The translations under genes were made by a program, and so were the position numbers. A stretch of 64,000 nucleotides of DNA, taken from the NCBI GenBank assembly GCA_947573135.1, contig CANPDU010000004.1, positions 1 to 64,000 of the forward strand, in the 5' to 3' direction. The notes below the pieces were generated by a model that searched no databases, was not told where the DNA came from, and saw only the letters and a list, made by a program, of their open reading frames with translations. The first letter of the stretch is position 1; each line of letters begins with the position of its first letter. Origin of the DNA: an uncultured Bacteroidales bacterium. Its GTDB lineage: Bacteria > Bacteroidota > Bacteroidia > Bacteroidales > Muribaculaceae. Positions 24,976 through 33,233 of the stretch are shown here, piece by piece.

Positions 24976-26664
24976 TTAGTCTATTGAAATGTTGTAGCGT
25001 TCGGCATTTTTTATGTCATAGTTGCGAAATCCGGCTTTGCGCAGACTGACAGGTTCGTTATAGTCGTTGAGGTATAATCTTGGTTTTTCGGTATATTGCG
25101 GAGACGAAAGATCGTCGGTCGCCGAGACATGAGGCGAAGAGATTCCGGCAACAGACATGACAGTCGGAAACAGAGAGCGCGAAGTGGAGACGTTCCGACC
25201 CGAATTAGACTCAAGCAGCCCGGTGACCGCAGGAAAAGTCTCACGGTAGGCTCGGGATAGCCAAATGATAAGCGGAACATGGATCTGAGTGAATGTTGTC
25301 GTCGGTGAGGCATGGAGAAAACGTCCGCGCTCATCATCGAAAATGTCCTCGCCATGGTCAGAAGTGTAGAATACAGCTGCCGGAACGCTGAGAGAGTCGA
25401 GAGATGCGATGATGTTATCAAGCATGGCATCTGTGGCAACGATAGAATTATCATAGGCATTGACCAGCTCGCGTCGGTTGAGTACTGACGCCTCGGAAGC
25501 ATTATCGGGTGTGAACACACGCGAATTGTCATCATAGCGCTCACGATAGTTAAAATGCGAACCGTAGCAATGAAGGACTACGAAAAGTTTGTCGGCCGGA
25601 GAACGTTCTATGAAATCATTTAGATGATCTATTAGATCGATATCGTTGGCTCCCGGGTGATTATCACGGATAAATTCGGTTGTCTGAGCCTGATATGCGA
25701 AGAAATCGATAAAAGACCGATTGGGACGCTGATTGGAGAAGAATGCGGTGTTGAAACCGGCTTCGTTGAAAGCAGAGCATATGCCTTTGGTAAAGCATAT
25801 CGAGTCTCCGAATGTTGCAGCGGAGAGCGGAGACAGAAGCATCGGCACGCTTTTGTGTGTGGTGTTGCTTTCAGACAATGGCTTTGAAAAGACAACGAGT
25901 CCGTCGCGAAGCGAAAGTTTCGGATTAGTCGGCCGGTCATAACCATAGAGCTGCCAGTTGTCGGCGCGTGATGTCTCACCTATGACAAGGACATATATCT
26001 CGCGGAGTCCGCGGTCGTGAGTGAGTTCTGACCCATATGTATAGGCTGACGATGAAGCATGATATCGGCTTGTGTCGACGGTACGGTTGACGGCCTCGAT
26101 CATGTTGGCTATAACGTTGATCGGAAAAACAGAGCGCCTGACGGAATATCCCGGCAGGAAAATACATGATGCCGTCAGGAGCAATATGCCGGTCGCGGCC
26201 GAAATGAATCCGGTCACTCTTAAAGACCATAACAGCCGTTTGGAGCAGCGCTTTTTACGGACAAGCAGCACAATCGCCCAGACTATCGGGGGAACGTAGA
26301 TCAGGATTACGGTCACGATGGCAATGACAAGGTTGCTCAGCAGCTCAGAGACTTCCTTAATATTAGTGGTGGCAACATTCAGAAACATGTCGATGGCGAT
26401 GATCGACTCGCCGTAAAGATACAGAAGCACGATCTGAAAAGCGGCAAATACCATCAGCGGAATACAGCAGAGAACCGTGCGGCCGACCGAAACGGTCAGT
26501 GACATTATCAGATAGTAGACACCCAGCGGAAGAGCGATATCGGTCAGTTTCGACAGTATGGGATCATGCTCAGTGAAGGCGAGTGCTACATTCGGGACAA
26601 TGAGGAACACCGGAAATATCCAGGCAAGTAAAGACGGAGTCAATATGTGTTTAAAATGCTTCAT
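24976..26664 (-). CDS. eptA: Phosphoethanolamine transferase, EptA/OpgE-like
   Basis: A 562-residue inner-membrane enzyme with about five N-terminal transmembrane helices (to residue 170) and a periplasmic alkaline-phosphatase-superfamily domain. Thr231 in VIGETSRADNWQLYGY is the likely nucleophile, and TSDHGED is the later metal site. The family moves phosphoethanolamine from phosphatidylethanolamine to lipid A or glycans, which lowers sensitivity to cationic peptides. The start overlaps the end of the Omp85-like gene by 14 bases. The acceptor here is not known. Confidence 0.85.
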   Translation of the reverse strand: MKHFKHILTPSLLAWIFPVFLIVPNVALAFTEHDPILSKLTDIALPLGVYYLIMSLTVSVGRTVLCCIPLMVFAAFQIVLLYLYGESIIAIDMFLNVATTNIKEVSELLSNLVIAIVTVILIYVPPIVWAIVLLVRKKRCSKRLLWSLRVTGFISAATGILLLTASCIFLPGYSVRRSVFPINVIANMIEAVNRTVDTSRYHASSSAYTYGSELTHDRGLREIYVLVIGETSRADNWQLYGYDRPTNPKLSLRDGLVVFSKPLSESNTTHKSVPMLLSPLSAATFGDSICFTKGICSAFNEAGFNTAFFSNQRPNRSFIDFFAYQAQTTEFIRDNHPGANDIDLIDHLNDFIERSPADKLFVVLHCYGSHFNYRERYDDNSRVFTPDNASEASVLNRRELVNAYDNSIVATDAMLDNIIASLDSLSVPAAVFYTSDHGEDIFDDERGRFLHASPTTTFTQIHVPLIIWLSRAYRETFPAVTGLLESNSGRNVSTSRSLFPTVMSVAGISSPHVSATDDLSSPQYTEKPRLYLNDYNEPVSLRKAGFRNYDIKNAERYNISID

Positions 26665-27811
26665 TTATGCTGAAAATAAAACCGGTCTGATTTCGGCCGA
26701 AGCCCAGATCGAGCCGTACGTTTATATAACGTTTGAATTCCCAACGATAACCGATGCCGTAGTTAGGGAGAACATGTCGCAGACGTATGTCGGCAAAACG
26801 CGGAAAAATAGAGCCGGCGCCAATCCAGGCGACCGCTCCGTTGCGGCGCCAGATGTGCTGCCGAAGTTCGATACAGGCGTCGATCTCGCTTTTGTCACGA
26901 TAGCGGCCCTCGAAGTATCCACGCATGTTGTCGCTTCCGCCGAGTGTCGACAACAGCCCCCAAGGCGTGTTGCCGTAAGTCAGTCTGGCATGTAGATTGG
27001 TGGCAAGGATAGCTCCTTTCCATAGAGGATGAAACGACGATGCAGTGAGTTCGGTGAGAGAAAAGGCATATTTGTTGGCGAGGAAATGCGGATTGAACAT
27101 CTGGTCGAGTTTTAGATACGTTCCTTGTGTGGTTGCGGTAATATTATCGCGCGTATCATATTGTAAAGTCAGACCTGTACCGAGATTGAAGGTGCGGTCA
27201 GCTTCATCTTCCCAAAGCCACGGCTTGTCGAAATCGCGTCCGTTGATATAGTCAAACGCTATTTTAGGACCGACGTAGAAGTTTGGCAACAGGCGCCAGA
27301 CAAATTCTGTTTCGGCTCTAGACGCGAGGTATTTGTATTTAGACTCATTGTCGTCGTTGACAGCGGAGTCGTAGCCGATGCCCCAAAATTTAGTGTAGAC
27401 TGACGCAAAGTTGACATCATATGACCAGCGGCGTGTGTCGTGAGGATAGAAATGAGTGCCCCTGACACCGAGTTTGAAAAACATACTTGTTGTTGCATCG
27501 AAATAAATCGAAACGTTGGATGGCTGGTTTAAAGTGTCGGTCTTGTCATGACGGTACACTCCGGCTGCTACAGCGCCGATTCCGAATTTCGTGTCTGACG
27601 AGTAGTGCGGTCCGCCGATAAAACTGATGTCGAAATCTTTCTGAGGCTTGACCTGATTGGATGAGTTGAAGTAATCGAGGACTTTATCAATGATATTTTT
27701 ATGCGTTACAACCATTGTGTCAGTCGCGATTGAATCGGAATGCGCGCCTGCGATGAGATGGCTTCCGAACACGACGATGAATATGACAAATATGTTGAAA
27801 CGTTTATTCAT
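26651..27811 (-). CDS. Omp85-like outer-membrane beta-barrel (surface antigen D15/BamA barrel, no POTRA)
   Basis: 386 residues with a signal peptide (RFNIFVIFIVVFGSHLIAGAHS). Almost all the rest is barrel, with the alternating strands of the bacterial surface antigen family, the loop GGSDNMRGYFEGRYRDK (the RGY-type L6 mark of Omp85 barrels) and a C-terminal barrel segment. There is no POTRA domain, so it is not BamA itself. It lies between a PAP2 phosphatase and an EptA-like transferase, which suggests an envelope-lipid or outer-membrane export role. That is inference. Confidence 0.82.
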   Translation of the reverse strand: MNKRFNIFVIFIVVFGSHLIAGAHSDSIATDTMVVTHKNIIDKVLDYFNSSNQVKPQKDFDISFIGGPHYSSDTKFGIGAVAAGVYRHDKTDTLNQPSNVSIYFDATTSMFFKLGVRGTHFYPHDTRRWSYDVNFASVYTKFWGIGYDSAVNDDNESKYKYLASRAETEFVWRLLPNFYVGPKIAFDYINGRDFDKPWLWEDEADRTFNLGTGLTLQYDTRDNITATTQGTYLKLDQMFNPHFLANKYAFSLTELTASSFHPLWKGAILATNLHARLTYGNTPWGLLSTLGGSDNMRGYFEGRYRDKSEIDACIELRQHIWRRNGAVAWIGAGSIFPRFADIRLRHVLPNYGIGYRWEFKRYINVRLDLGFGRNQTGFIFSINEAF

Positions 27812-27840
27812 ATAATAAAGGGTACATCCTAAAAGTCAGA

Positions 27841-27848
27841 CAAAGATA
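27841..27848 (-). promoter_or_regulatory. -7 box (TATCTTTG) for the Omp85-like/eptA pair
   Basis: Exact TAnnTTTG on the minus strand, 29 bases before the Omp85-like start codon. A TTGC 19 bp upstream can serve as the -33 element. A second TATCTTTG lies at 27882-27889, inside the PAP2 3' end. Confidence 0.55.
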
Positions 27849-27875
27849 GTCTGTTTGCCGATGCTATGCAATCGT

Positions 27876-28577
27876 TCAGGACAAAGATATCAAAATAATG
27901 GCAATAACGGTGATAAATCCGACTATCTCCATTAAATTGAGACTGTGCAAAGGCCGGGGGAGTGCGACATCAGATGCATGCAGGATCTGGGTTCTATCGC
28001 TCCGATGCCGGGCGGCAAACATACGCCATGCCGATAACGCGCCAAAACAGCAAAGGCATCCGACGGCAGATCCGATAAGTGCTCCGACGATCAGGTCGCC
28101 CGGATAATGGACGCCAAGATAAATCCGCGAATAACAATTGACCGCGGCCCAAAGCATGATAAACAAAGTGAAGCCTCGCCGGCGAAGCATGAGCGCCGCA
28201 AAAACCGCGAGCGCGAAAGAATTGGCGGCGTGACAAGAAGGGAAACCGTAAGCTCCGCCGCGATATCCGTCGACTATATGTGTTAACTCTGCAAGAGGAT
28301 TGTCGGGATTGGAAGGTCTCAGGCGCTCGCATAGCGGACGTATAAGCGAAGAGCATATCTGATCGGCCAACGTTATAGACAGTGCAATGCCGGCAAGCAA
28401 GAACAGAACTTTAATGAGCGGATAACGTCTGAGCATGACGATGAGGAGCGCCGCATACATAGGAATCCATATAAACTTGCCTGAATACAGCGACATGAAG
28501 CTGTCGAAAAAAGGGCAATGAGCCTGATTGAAGAAAAGGAATACCTCAGAGTCGAGGTTTTGAAGCGTTTCGATCAT
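27876..28577 (-). CDS. PAP2-family membrane phosphatase
   Basis: A 233-residue integral membrane phosphatase with the three PAP2 motifs: CERLRPSNP (motif 1, its leading Lys replaced), FPSCHAANS (motif 2, PSCH in place of PSGH, a variant I recall from Bacteroidetes) and SRIYLGVHYPGD (motif 3). Such enzymes act on lipid phosphates, undecaprenyl pyrophosphate or lipid A. It starts 12 bp after the LtaS-like gene, in a run of envelope genes. Confidence 0.9.
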   Translation of the reverse strand: MIETLQNLDSEVFLFFNQAHCPFFDSFMSLYSGKFIWIPMYAALLIVMLRRYPLIKVLFLLAGIALSITLADQICSSLIRPLCERLRPSNPDNPLAELTHIVDGYRGGAYGFPSCHAANSFALAVFAALMLRRRGFTLFIMLWAAVNCYSRIYLGVHYPGDLIVGALIGSAVGCLCCFGALSAWRMFAARHRSDRTQILHASDVALPRPLHSLNLMEIVGFITVIAIILISLS

Positions 28578-28589
28578 AATTGAGGTAAG

Positions 28590-30434
28590 CTATAGATCTG
28601 AAAGAGTATCGTATATTATCTGTAGAAGTGCTTTGCAGTTGTCTGCGGCCTCGGCAGACGACGCTCCTGACATAATTAGAGGCTGATTATTGTCAAGATT
28701 AAATGCTACGGTATCTGTTGAGGTAACGAATCCGGCTATGCCGGGCTCAGAGAAGAAAGCGTAATGTGAAGACGATGAGTCAAACAGATTTCGACTGAAA
28801 GTGAATTCAGAACTGTCAATGCCAAGAGCTGAGAGAAGCGTTGCTGCTATAGCGGTCTGGTCGCCTACCGTTTCAATGACTGCCGGTGATCGACTGACAG
28901 CGCCACCGGTGATTATGAGCGGGACATGGTGACGGGCCAATGGATCATCGAGTTGCTCGGGATAGACTCCATAATGGTCGGGGGTGATGATGACAACCGA
29001 TCTGTTCCATATCGGCGAGGCGCTCAGGCTGTCGACAAAAGCAGTGACCGCATTGTCGGCATAGGCGAAAGCGTTTTTACGCGGGCTGTCGGCAAAACGC
29101 GGGTCGGAGTAGGGCACTTCAAATGGTTCATGGCTGCTTGATGTCTGTATAACCCTGAGACGAGGCCGATCGGCCGAGGCCGAGTCTGTGACGATATCGC
29201 TCCAGGCGCGTTCGAACACAACATGATCGTGAGCGCCCCATTTGCTTGTGTGCTTAGAAAGGGGGAAATCTTTATCGGAGACGATGTGATCGAACCCGGA
29301 GCTCACAAGGTAGGCAAGCATGTTTGTGAAGTTGGCGTCGCCGCCGTAATAATATGACATGTCATAGCCGAGACTGTCGCGGAGGGTGCGTGGCAGCGAA
29401 GGCGCGTGTTCGATCTTTTTGGCGAATTTCATAAGGCTTGTGGTCGGCTGAGCCGGAAACGCACTTAGAACGGCAGGAATAGCCCGGTCGGTGCGTACGC
29501 CTGAGGCATAGAAGTCAGAGAACAGCAGACCTTGAGAGGCTATGGAGTCGAGTCCTGTGGCGACAGCCTCGCCTCCGAGTGAAGGCATAAGGTGAGCCGA
29601 GAAACTTTCGAGTATAATAATGTATATGTCGGGGTGACTGAGCGATAAAAGTGGAGTAATGCTGTCAGTAGGTATGGATTCATGACCGGTCAGCCTCGTG
29701 AATATTTCTTCAGCCCGGCCGCCGTCAAAGTAACGGAACTGCGACGAGAAGTCGCTCTGATGGGTTGCTGAATACATCAGACTGAATAAGGGATTGATGG
29801 CTGCATGGTTGAGTCGTTGGTTTGAACTGAAATAAGAACGGCTCAGGTTCATCGTCGACACTGTGAAACTGCCGCGGATCGGAATGAACAATGCAGCTGT
29901 CATCACGAGCGAAAAAATTGTCGCCGGAACGCGGCGTGATGCTGCGGAGGAAATTCTGTCAGCCGTACAGTGTATAATATAGTATATAGCGGTGGCGAAG
30001 ATTATGCATCCGGCGAAGCCGAGAATGGTCGTGAAAACGCTTACACTTGCAAGCGCCGAGGCCGGAGAGCTGAAAAAGTAGAAAAAGGGAGTGGTGTCAA
30101 GACGGAAGTTCCAGTAACCGTACAGTGAGAGATCGGTAACCGCAACAATAGAGATGACTGCGGCAGTAATGGCAATATAGACCCTGTTGGCTATGCGTAT
30201 GCCTCTGTTGTCAAACCATATGCCTGCTATAGTAAGCAAACCCGGAACAATTGTGAGATAACCGGCCATGGAGCAGTCCATAGGCAGTCCATGCCATATC
30301 ACACTGAACCAGTCTGAGGCTGAAATCTCGCCCATCGCGGACTGGTAGACAGCCATGAATATTGGTTTTAACAAAATGAAAATGAGGAGATATATGCCAA
30401 AAAAGGCGAGGATGCGGAGCAGGGGTTTTGACAT
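28590..30434 (-). CDS. LTA synthase-like sulfatase-fold membrane phosphotransferase
   Basis: 614 residues from the ATG at 30434 (the longer frame starts with TTG). Five N-terminal transmembrane helices precede an extracytoplasmic sulfatase/alkaline-phosphatase domain. The metal and nucleophile region reads YIIILESFSAHLMPSLGG, then FYASGVRTDRAIPAVLSAFP with the probable nucleophile Thr. IITPDHYGVYP is the later metal site. The fold is that of LtaS/OpgB head-group transferases, which in Gram-negatives move phosphoglycerol or similar groups onto periplasmic glycans. It is followed by the PAP2 gene after 12 bp. Confidence 0.85.
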   Translation of the reverse strand: MSKPLLRILAFFGIYLLIFILLKPIFMAVYQSAMGEISASDWFSVIWHGLPMDCSMAGYLTIVPGLLTIAGIWFDNRGIRIANRVYIAITAAVISIVAVTDLSLYGYWNFRLDTTPFFYFFSSPASALASVSVFTTILGFAGCIIFATAIYYIIHCTADRISSAASRRVPATIFSLVMTAALFIPIRGSFTVSTMNLSRSYFSSNQRLNHAAINPLFSLMYSATHQSDFSSQFRYFDGGRAEEIFTRLTGHESIPTDSITPLLSLSHPDIYIIILESFSAHLMPSLGGEAVATGLDSIASQGLLFSDFYASGVRTDRAIPAVLSAFPAQPTTSLMKFAKKIEHAPSLPRTLRDSLGYDMSYYYGGDANFTNMLAYLVSSGFDHIVSDKDFPLSKHTSKWGAHDHVVFERAWSDIVTDSASADRPRLRVIQTSSSHEPFEVPYSDPRFADSPRKNAFAYADNAVTAFVDSLSASPIWNRSVVIITPDHYGVYPEQLDDPLARHHVPLIITGGAVSRSPAVIETVGDQTAIAATLLSALGIDSSEFTFSRNLFDSSSSHYAFFSEPGIAGFVTSTDTVAFNLDNNQPLIMSGASSAEAADNCKALLQIIYDTLSDL

Positions 30435-30502
30435 AGCTTGTGATGGAAATGTGATAAAATGACGGATCAATTGTCGCAGACAGACAATGGGATGTATCAG
30501 TG

Positions 30503-31063
30503 TCAGCGAAGTCTGCGCCGTGATGTGCGGATGATGCCGCGCTCTGTGATTACGTAATCTACTGCGACATCATGGGTCTCGGCATCGATTTCGTCGACAA
30601 GCTGGAAATCGTAGGCAACACCTACTTTTATCGCCCTTGTGTCGTTGAGCAGACGATCGTAATAGCCCTTTCCTCGGCCTACGCGGTTTCCGCGTCGGTC
30701 GTAAGCCACAGCCGGAACGACTACCATGTCGATTTGATCAATTGACGTGGTATCGTCACCGTCGGGTTCTTCAATGTTGAATGCCCCGAGATGGAGACGC
30801 GACTTGGCGTAGGGGAGTATCTCGAGGTTGAGACCGTTGACGCGCGGCAGATAAAACTGTTTGCGATTATTCCACTTGTCGATGAATTCGACTGTCGACA
30901 GTTCGTCAGGGAGAGAGTGGTAGAGAAGGATGCGGTCTGACATCATGAAGGCCGCCGTACGTTCGAGTAAGTCGAACACAGCCTGAGCTGCCGCGCGGCG
31001 TTCGTTGTCGTCGAGGAGACTTTTGCGGGTACGTATCCGCAGACGTATGTCTTCTTTATTCAT
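30503..31063 (-). CDS. 5-formyltetrahydrofolate cyclo-ligase
   Basis: A 186-residue enzyme that converts 5-formyl-THF to 5,10-methenyl-THF with ATP. The basic N-terminus NKEDIRLRIRTRKSLLDD is typical, and the ATP/folate motif GNRVGRGKGYYDRLL is complete. The start is the ATG at 31063, which overlaps the end of the S41 protease gene by 8 bases. Upstream codons in the same frame are the protease gene read in another frame. Confidence 0.93.
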   Translation of the reverse strand: MNKEDIRLRIRTRKSLLDDNERRAAAQAVFDLLERTAAFMMSDRILLYHSLPDELSTVEFIDKWNNRKQFYLPRVNGLNLEILPYAKSRLHLGAFNIEEPDGDDTTSIDQIDMVVVPAVAYDRRGNRVGRGKGYYDRLLNDTRAIKVGVAYDFQLVDEIDAETHDVAVDYVITERGIIRTSRRRLR

Positions 31064-32729
31064 TGCTTTCGTTTTCAGTCGTGGCTTGAATGTCATTTGT
31101 CTTAAGCCTCTCGTAACGCACGGGAATTTCAGCTTCGCCGTCCTTGAGAAGCTGCAGCGCGCGAGCCACGGTGGTGTCGCGTGTGTTGAAAATCTCGTAA
31201 GACGCACTGAAACCAAGTGTGTCGCGTGCGATAAGTGCTTTTAGATAATTAACAATCAAGTTTGCCGAAATGTTGATGTAGTGCCAACGGGCCGGTACGC
31301 CTTTCTGTGCGGCATACGAGACAAACGACTGCAGAAGGGTAGCATCGGAAGGCAGCATTTTCAGAAGGTCGTCGACCGTCTTGGCCTTAGAGAATTCCTC
31401 GCGGTTGAGGTCGGCGAGTTCGTAGGCATATTTCTGAAGCAGTCCGGCATTGGAGACGTTGACATAATAAGATGAGTAACCGGTGGTGTCTGACGGTACG
31501 AAAACGTCAGGCATTATGCCTCCGCTACCATAAACAGTGCGGCCGTTTAGCGTCTTGAATATCTCGTTTGTCTTGAGATTGATGCTGTCGGCATTGAAAA
31601 CTTCGCCGTGGTTGTAGCGCTCGATTATCTCTTCGTCGTACTTGTCGGCCTGTCCGCGCTGGAAGTTTTTCTGTATACAGCGTCCGGAGGGAGTGTAATA
31701 GCGCTGAACAGTAAGTCGTATCTCGCTTGAGTCGGGAAGCATTATAGGGCGTTGGACAAGGCCTTTGCCGAATGTGCGCCGTCCGACAACGAGTCCACGA
31801 TCGTTGTCTTGAATTGCACCTGAGAAAATTTCGCTCGAACTAGCTGTGAATTCGTCGACGAGTACGACAAGGGGAATGTCAGTGAAAGCACCTGTGCCGT
31901 CGCTGACGATACTTGAATTGCTGTCGGTGTCGCGTCCTTTGGTCATTACTATATTGCTGTAGGCCGGGAGAAATTCGTTTGCCATCAAAATTGCCGGCTC
32001 CATGTATCCTCCACCGTTTCCTCTAAGATCGACGATCAGACTTTTCGCTCCTTTATAGCGGAGCTGACTGATAGCCTGAAGGAATTCGTTGTATGTCGTG
32101 CGGGAGAAACGGTTTACTTTTACATATCCGGTCTCAGGTTCGATCAAATATGCGGCATCAACAGATGTGACAGGAATTTCACCTCTGACGATATCGAATG
32201 ACAGTGTTTTGGGTGAATTGTTGCGTTTGACTTTTACCGAAACTCCGGTGCCTTTTTGTCCGCGCAGCATAGACCGGACGTCTTCGTCTGAGATGTGGCG
32301 TTTGATTATGTCGACGGTATCGACCGCGATAATACGGTCGCCGGGCAGCATACCAACCTTTTCGGCCGGACCGCCCGGAATGACTTCAACAACACAAATA
32401 GTGTCATTCATGACCTGAAACTGGATTCCAACACCGCCGAAACTACCCTCCAGTTCGCCGTTGACAGCTTCAAGATCGGCTGCGGGAATGTAAGAGGAAT
32501 GAGGATCGAGGCTTTTGAGCAGCGCAGGAATCTGAGTTTCAAGCAGACTGTCGAGATCAATTGCGTCGACATAATCGTTTTCGATTATGTCGTAGAGTGT
32601 GTTGAGTTTGTCGTGGTAGGGACGGTTGGCGCGGCTACCGCCAAAAGCGAAACCGATCCATATGCCGCCTGCAAGTAAAACGGCTCCAATCAGCGGGAGC
32701 CATTTGTTAATCCTGTTATCTTTATTCAT
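31056..32729 (-). CDS. S41-family C-terminal processing peptidase (CtpA/Prc type)
   Basis: 557 residues. An N-terminal membrane anchor (WLPLIGAVLLAGGIWIGFAFG) is followed by a short helical region, a PDZ domain (GSFGGVGIQF, GMLPGDRIIAVD) and the peptidase domain. The catalytic Ser is in FTASSSEIFSGA and the Lys in GRRTFGKGLVQ. The C-terminal extension after 400 is typical of Bacteroidetes members. It acts in the periplasm on protein C-termini. It starts 16 bp after the dCMP deaminase gene and overlaps the cyclo-ligase gene. Confidence 0.93.
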   Translation of the reverse strand: MNKDNRINKWLPLIGAVLLAGGIWIGFAFGGSRANRPYHDKLNTLYDIIENDYVDAIDLDSLLETQIPALLKSLDPHSSYIPAADLEAVNGELEGSFGGVGIQFQVMNDTICVVEVIPGGPAEKVGMLPGDRIIAVDTVDIIKRHISDEDVRSMLRGQKGTGVSVKVKRNNSPKTLSFDIVRGEIPVTSVDAAYLIEPETGYVKVNRFSRTTYNEFLQAISQLRYKGAKSLIVDLRGNGGGYMEPAILMANEFLPAYSNIVMTKGRDTDSNSSIVSDGTGAFTDIPLVVLVDEFTASSSEIFSGAIQDNDRGLVVGRRTFGKGLVQRPIMLPDSSEIRLTVQRYYTPSGRCIQKNFQRGQADKYDEEIIERYNHGEVFNADSINLKTNEIFKTLNGRTVYGSGGIMPDVFVPSDTTGYSSYYVNVSNAGLLQKYAYELADLNREEFSKAKTVDDLLKMLPSDATLLQSFVSYAAQKGVPARWHYINISANLIVNYLKALIARDTLGFSASYEIFNTRDTTVARALQLLKDGEAEIPVRYERLKTNDIQATTENESNE

Positions 32730-32745
32730 AGATTAAAGTGTAAGA

Positions 32746-33180
32746 TCATTTTGTGTCTGCGATGTGAACGCACTCAATGCCGGCGCGAGTCAGCAGATCG
32801 AGGCCGTCGCAGATGCGGTAGAGTTCATTGTAGACAACACGTTTGATGCCCGCCTGTATAATAAGTTTCGCGCATTCGACACACGGCGAGGCTGTGACAT
32901 AGAGAGTCGCGTTGTCACTCGAATTGTTGCTGCGGGCAACTTTTGTAATCGCATTGGCTTCGGCATGAAGGACATACGGCTTGGTGCGGCCGTCTTCGTC
33001 TTCGCAGATGTTTTCAAATCCTGATGGAGTGCCATTATAGCCGTCGGAGATTATCATCTGATCCTTGACAATTATAGCGCCGACCTTGCGCCGCTGACAA
33101 TAAGAATTCTCGGCCCATATAGATGCCATGCGGAGATAGCGTTTGTCGAGATTTTCCTGCTTCTGTTGTGTCTGATTCAT
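32746..33180 (-). CDS. dCMP deaminase family protein
   Basis: A 144-residue zinc deaminase that converts dCMP to dUMP for dTMP synthesis. The zinc and catalytic motifs are HAEANAI and TASPCVECAKLI. It begins NLDKRYLRMASIWAENSYCQRRKVGAIIV, the usual start of the family. I chose the ATG at 33180; the earlier frame start lies inside the feoB 3' region. It sits 53 bp after feoB and 16 bp before the protease gene. Confidence 0.93.
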   Translation of the reverse strand: MNQTQQKQENLDKRYLRMASIWAENSYCQRRKVGAIIVKDQMIISDGYNGTPSGFENICEDEDGRTKPYVLHAEANAITKVARSNNSSDNATLYVTASPCVECAKLIIQAGIKRVVYNELYRICDGLDLLTRAGIECVHIADTK

Positions 33181-33233
33181 CGTTGATAGGTGATTATCAA
33201 GCAAAGGTACTATTTTTATGCCGAAAAGACAAA

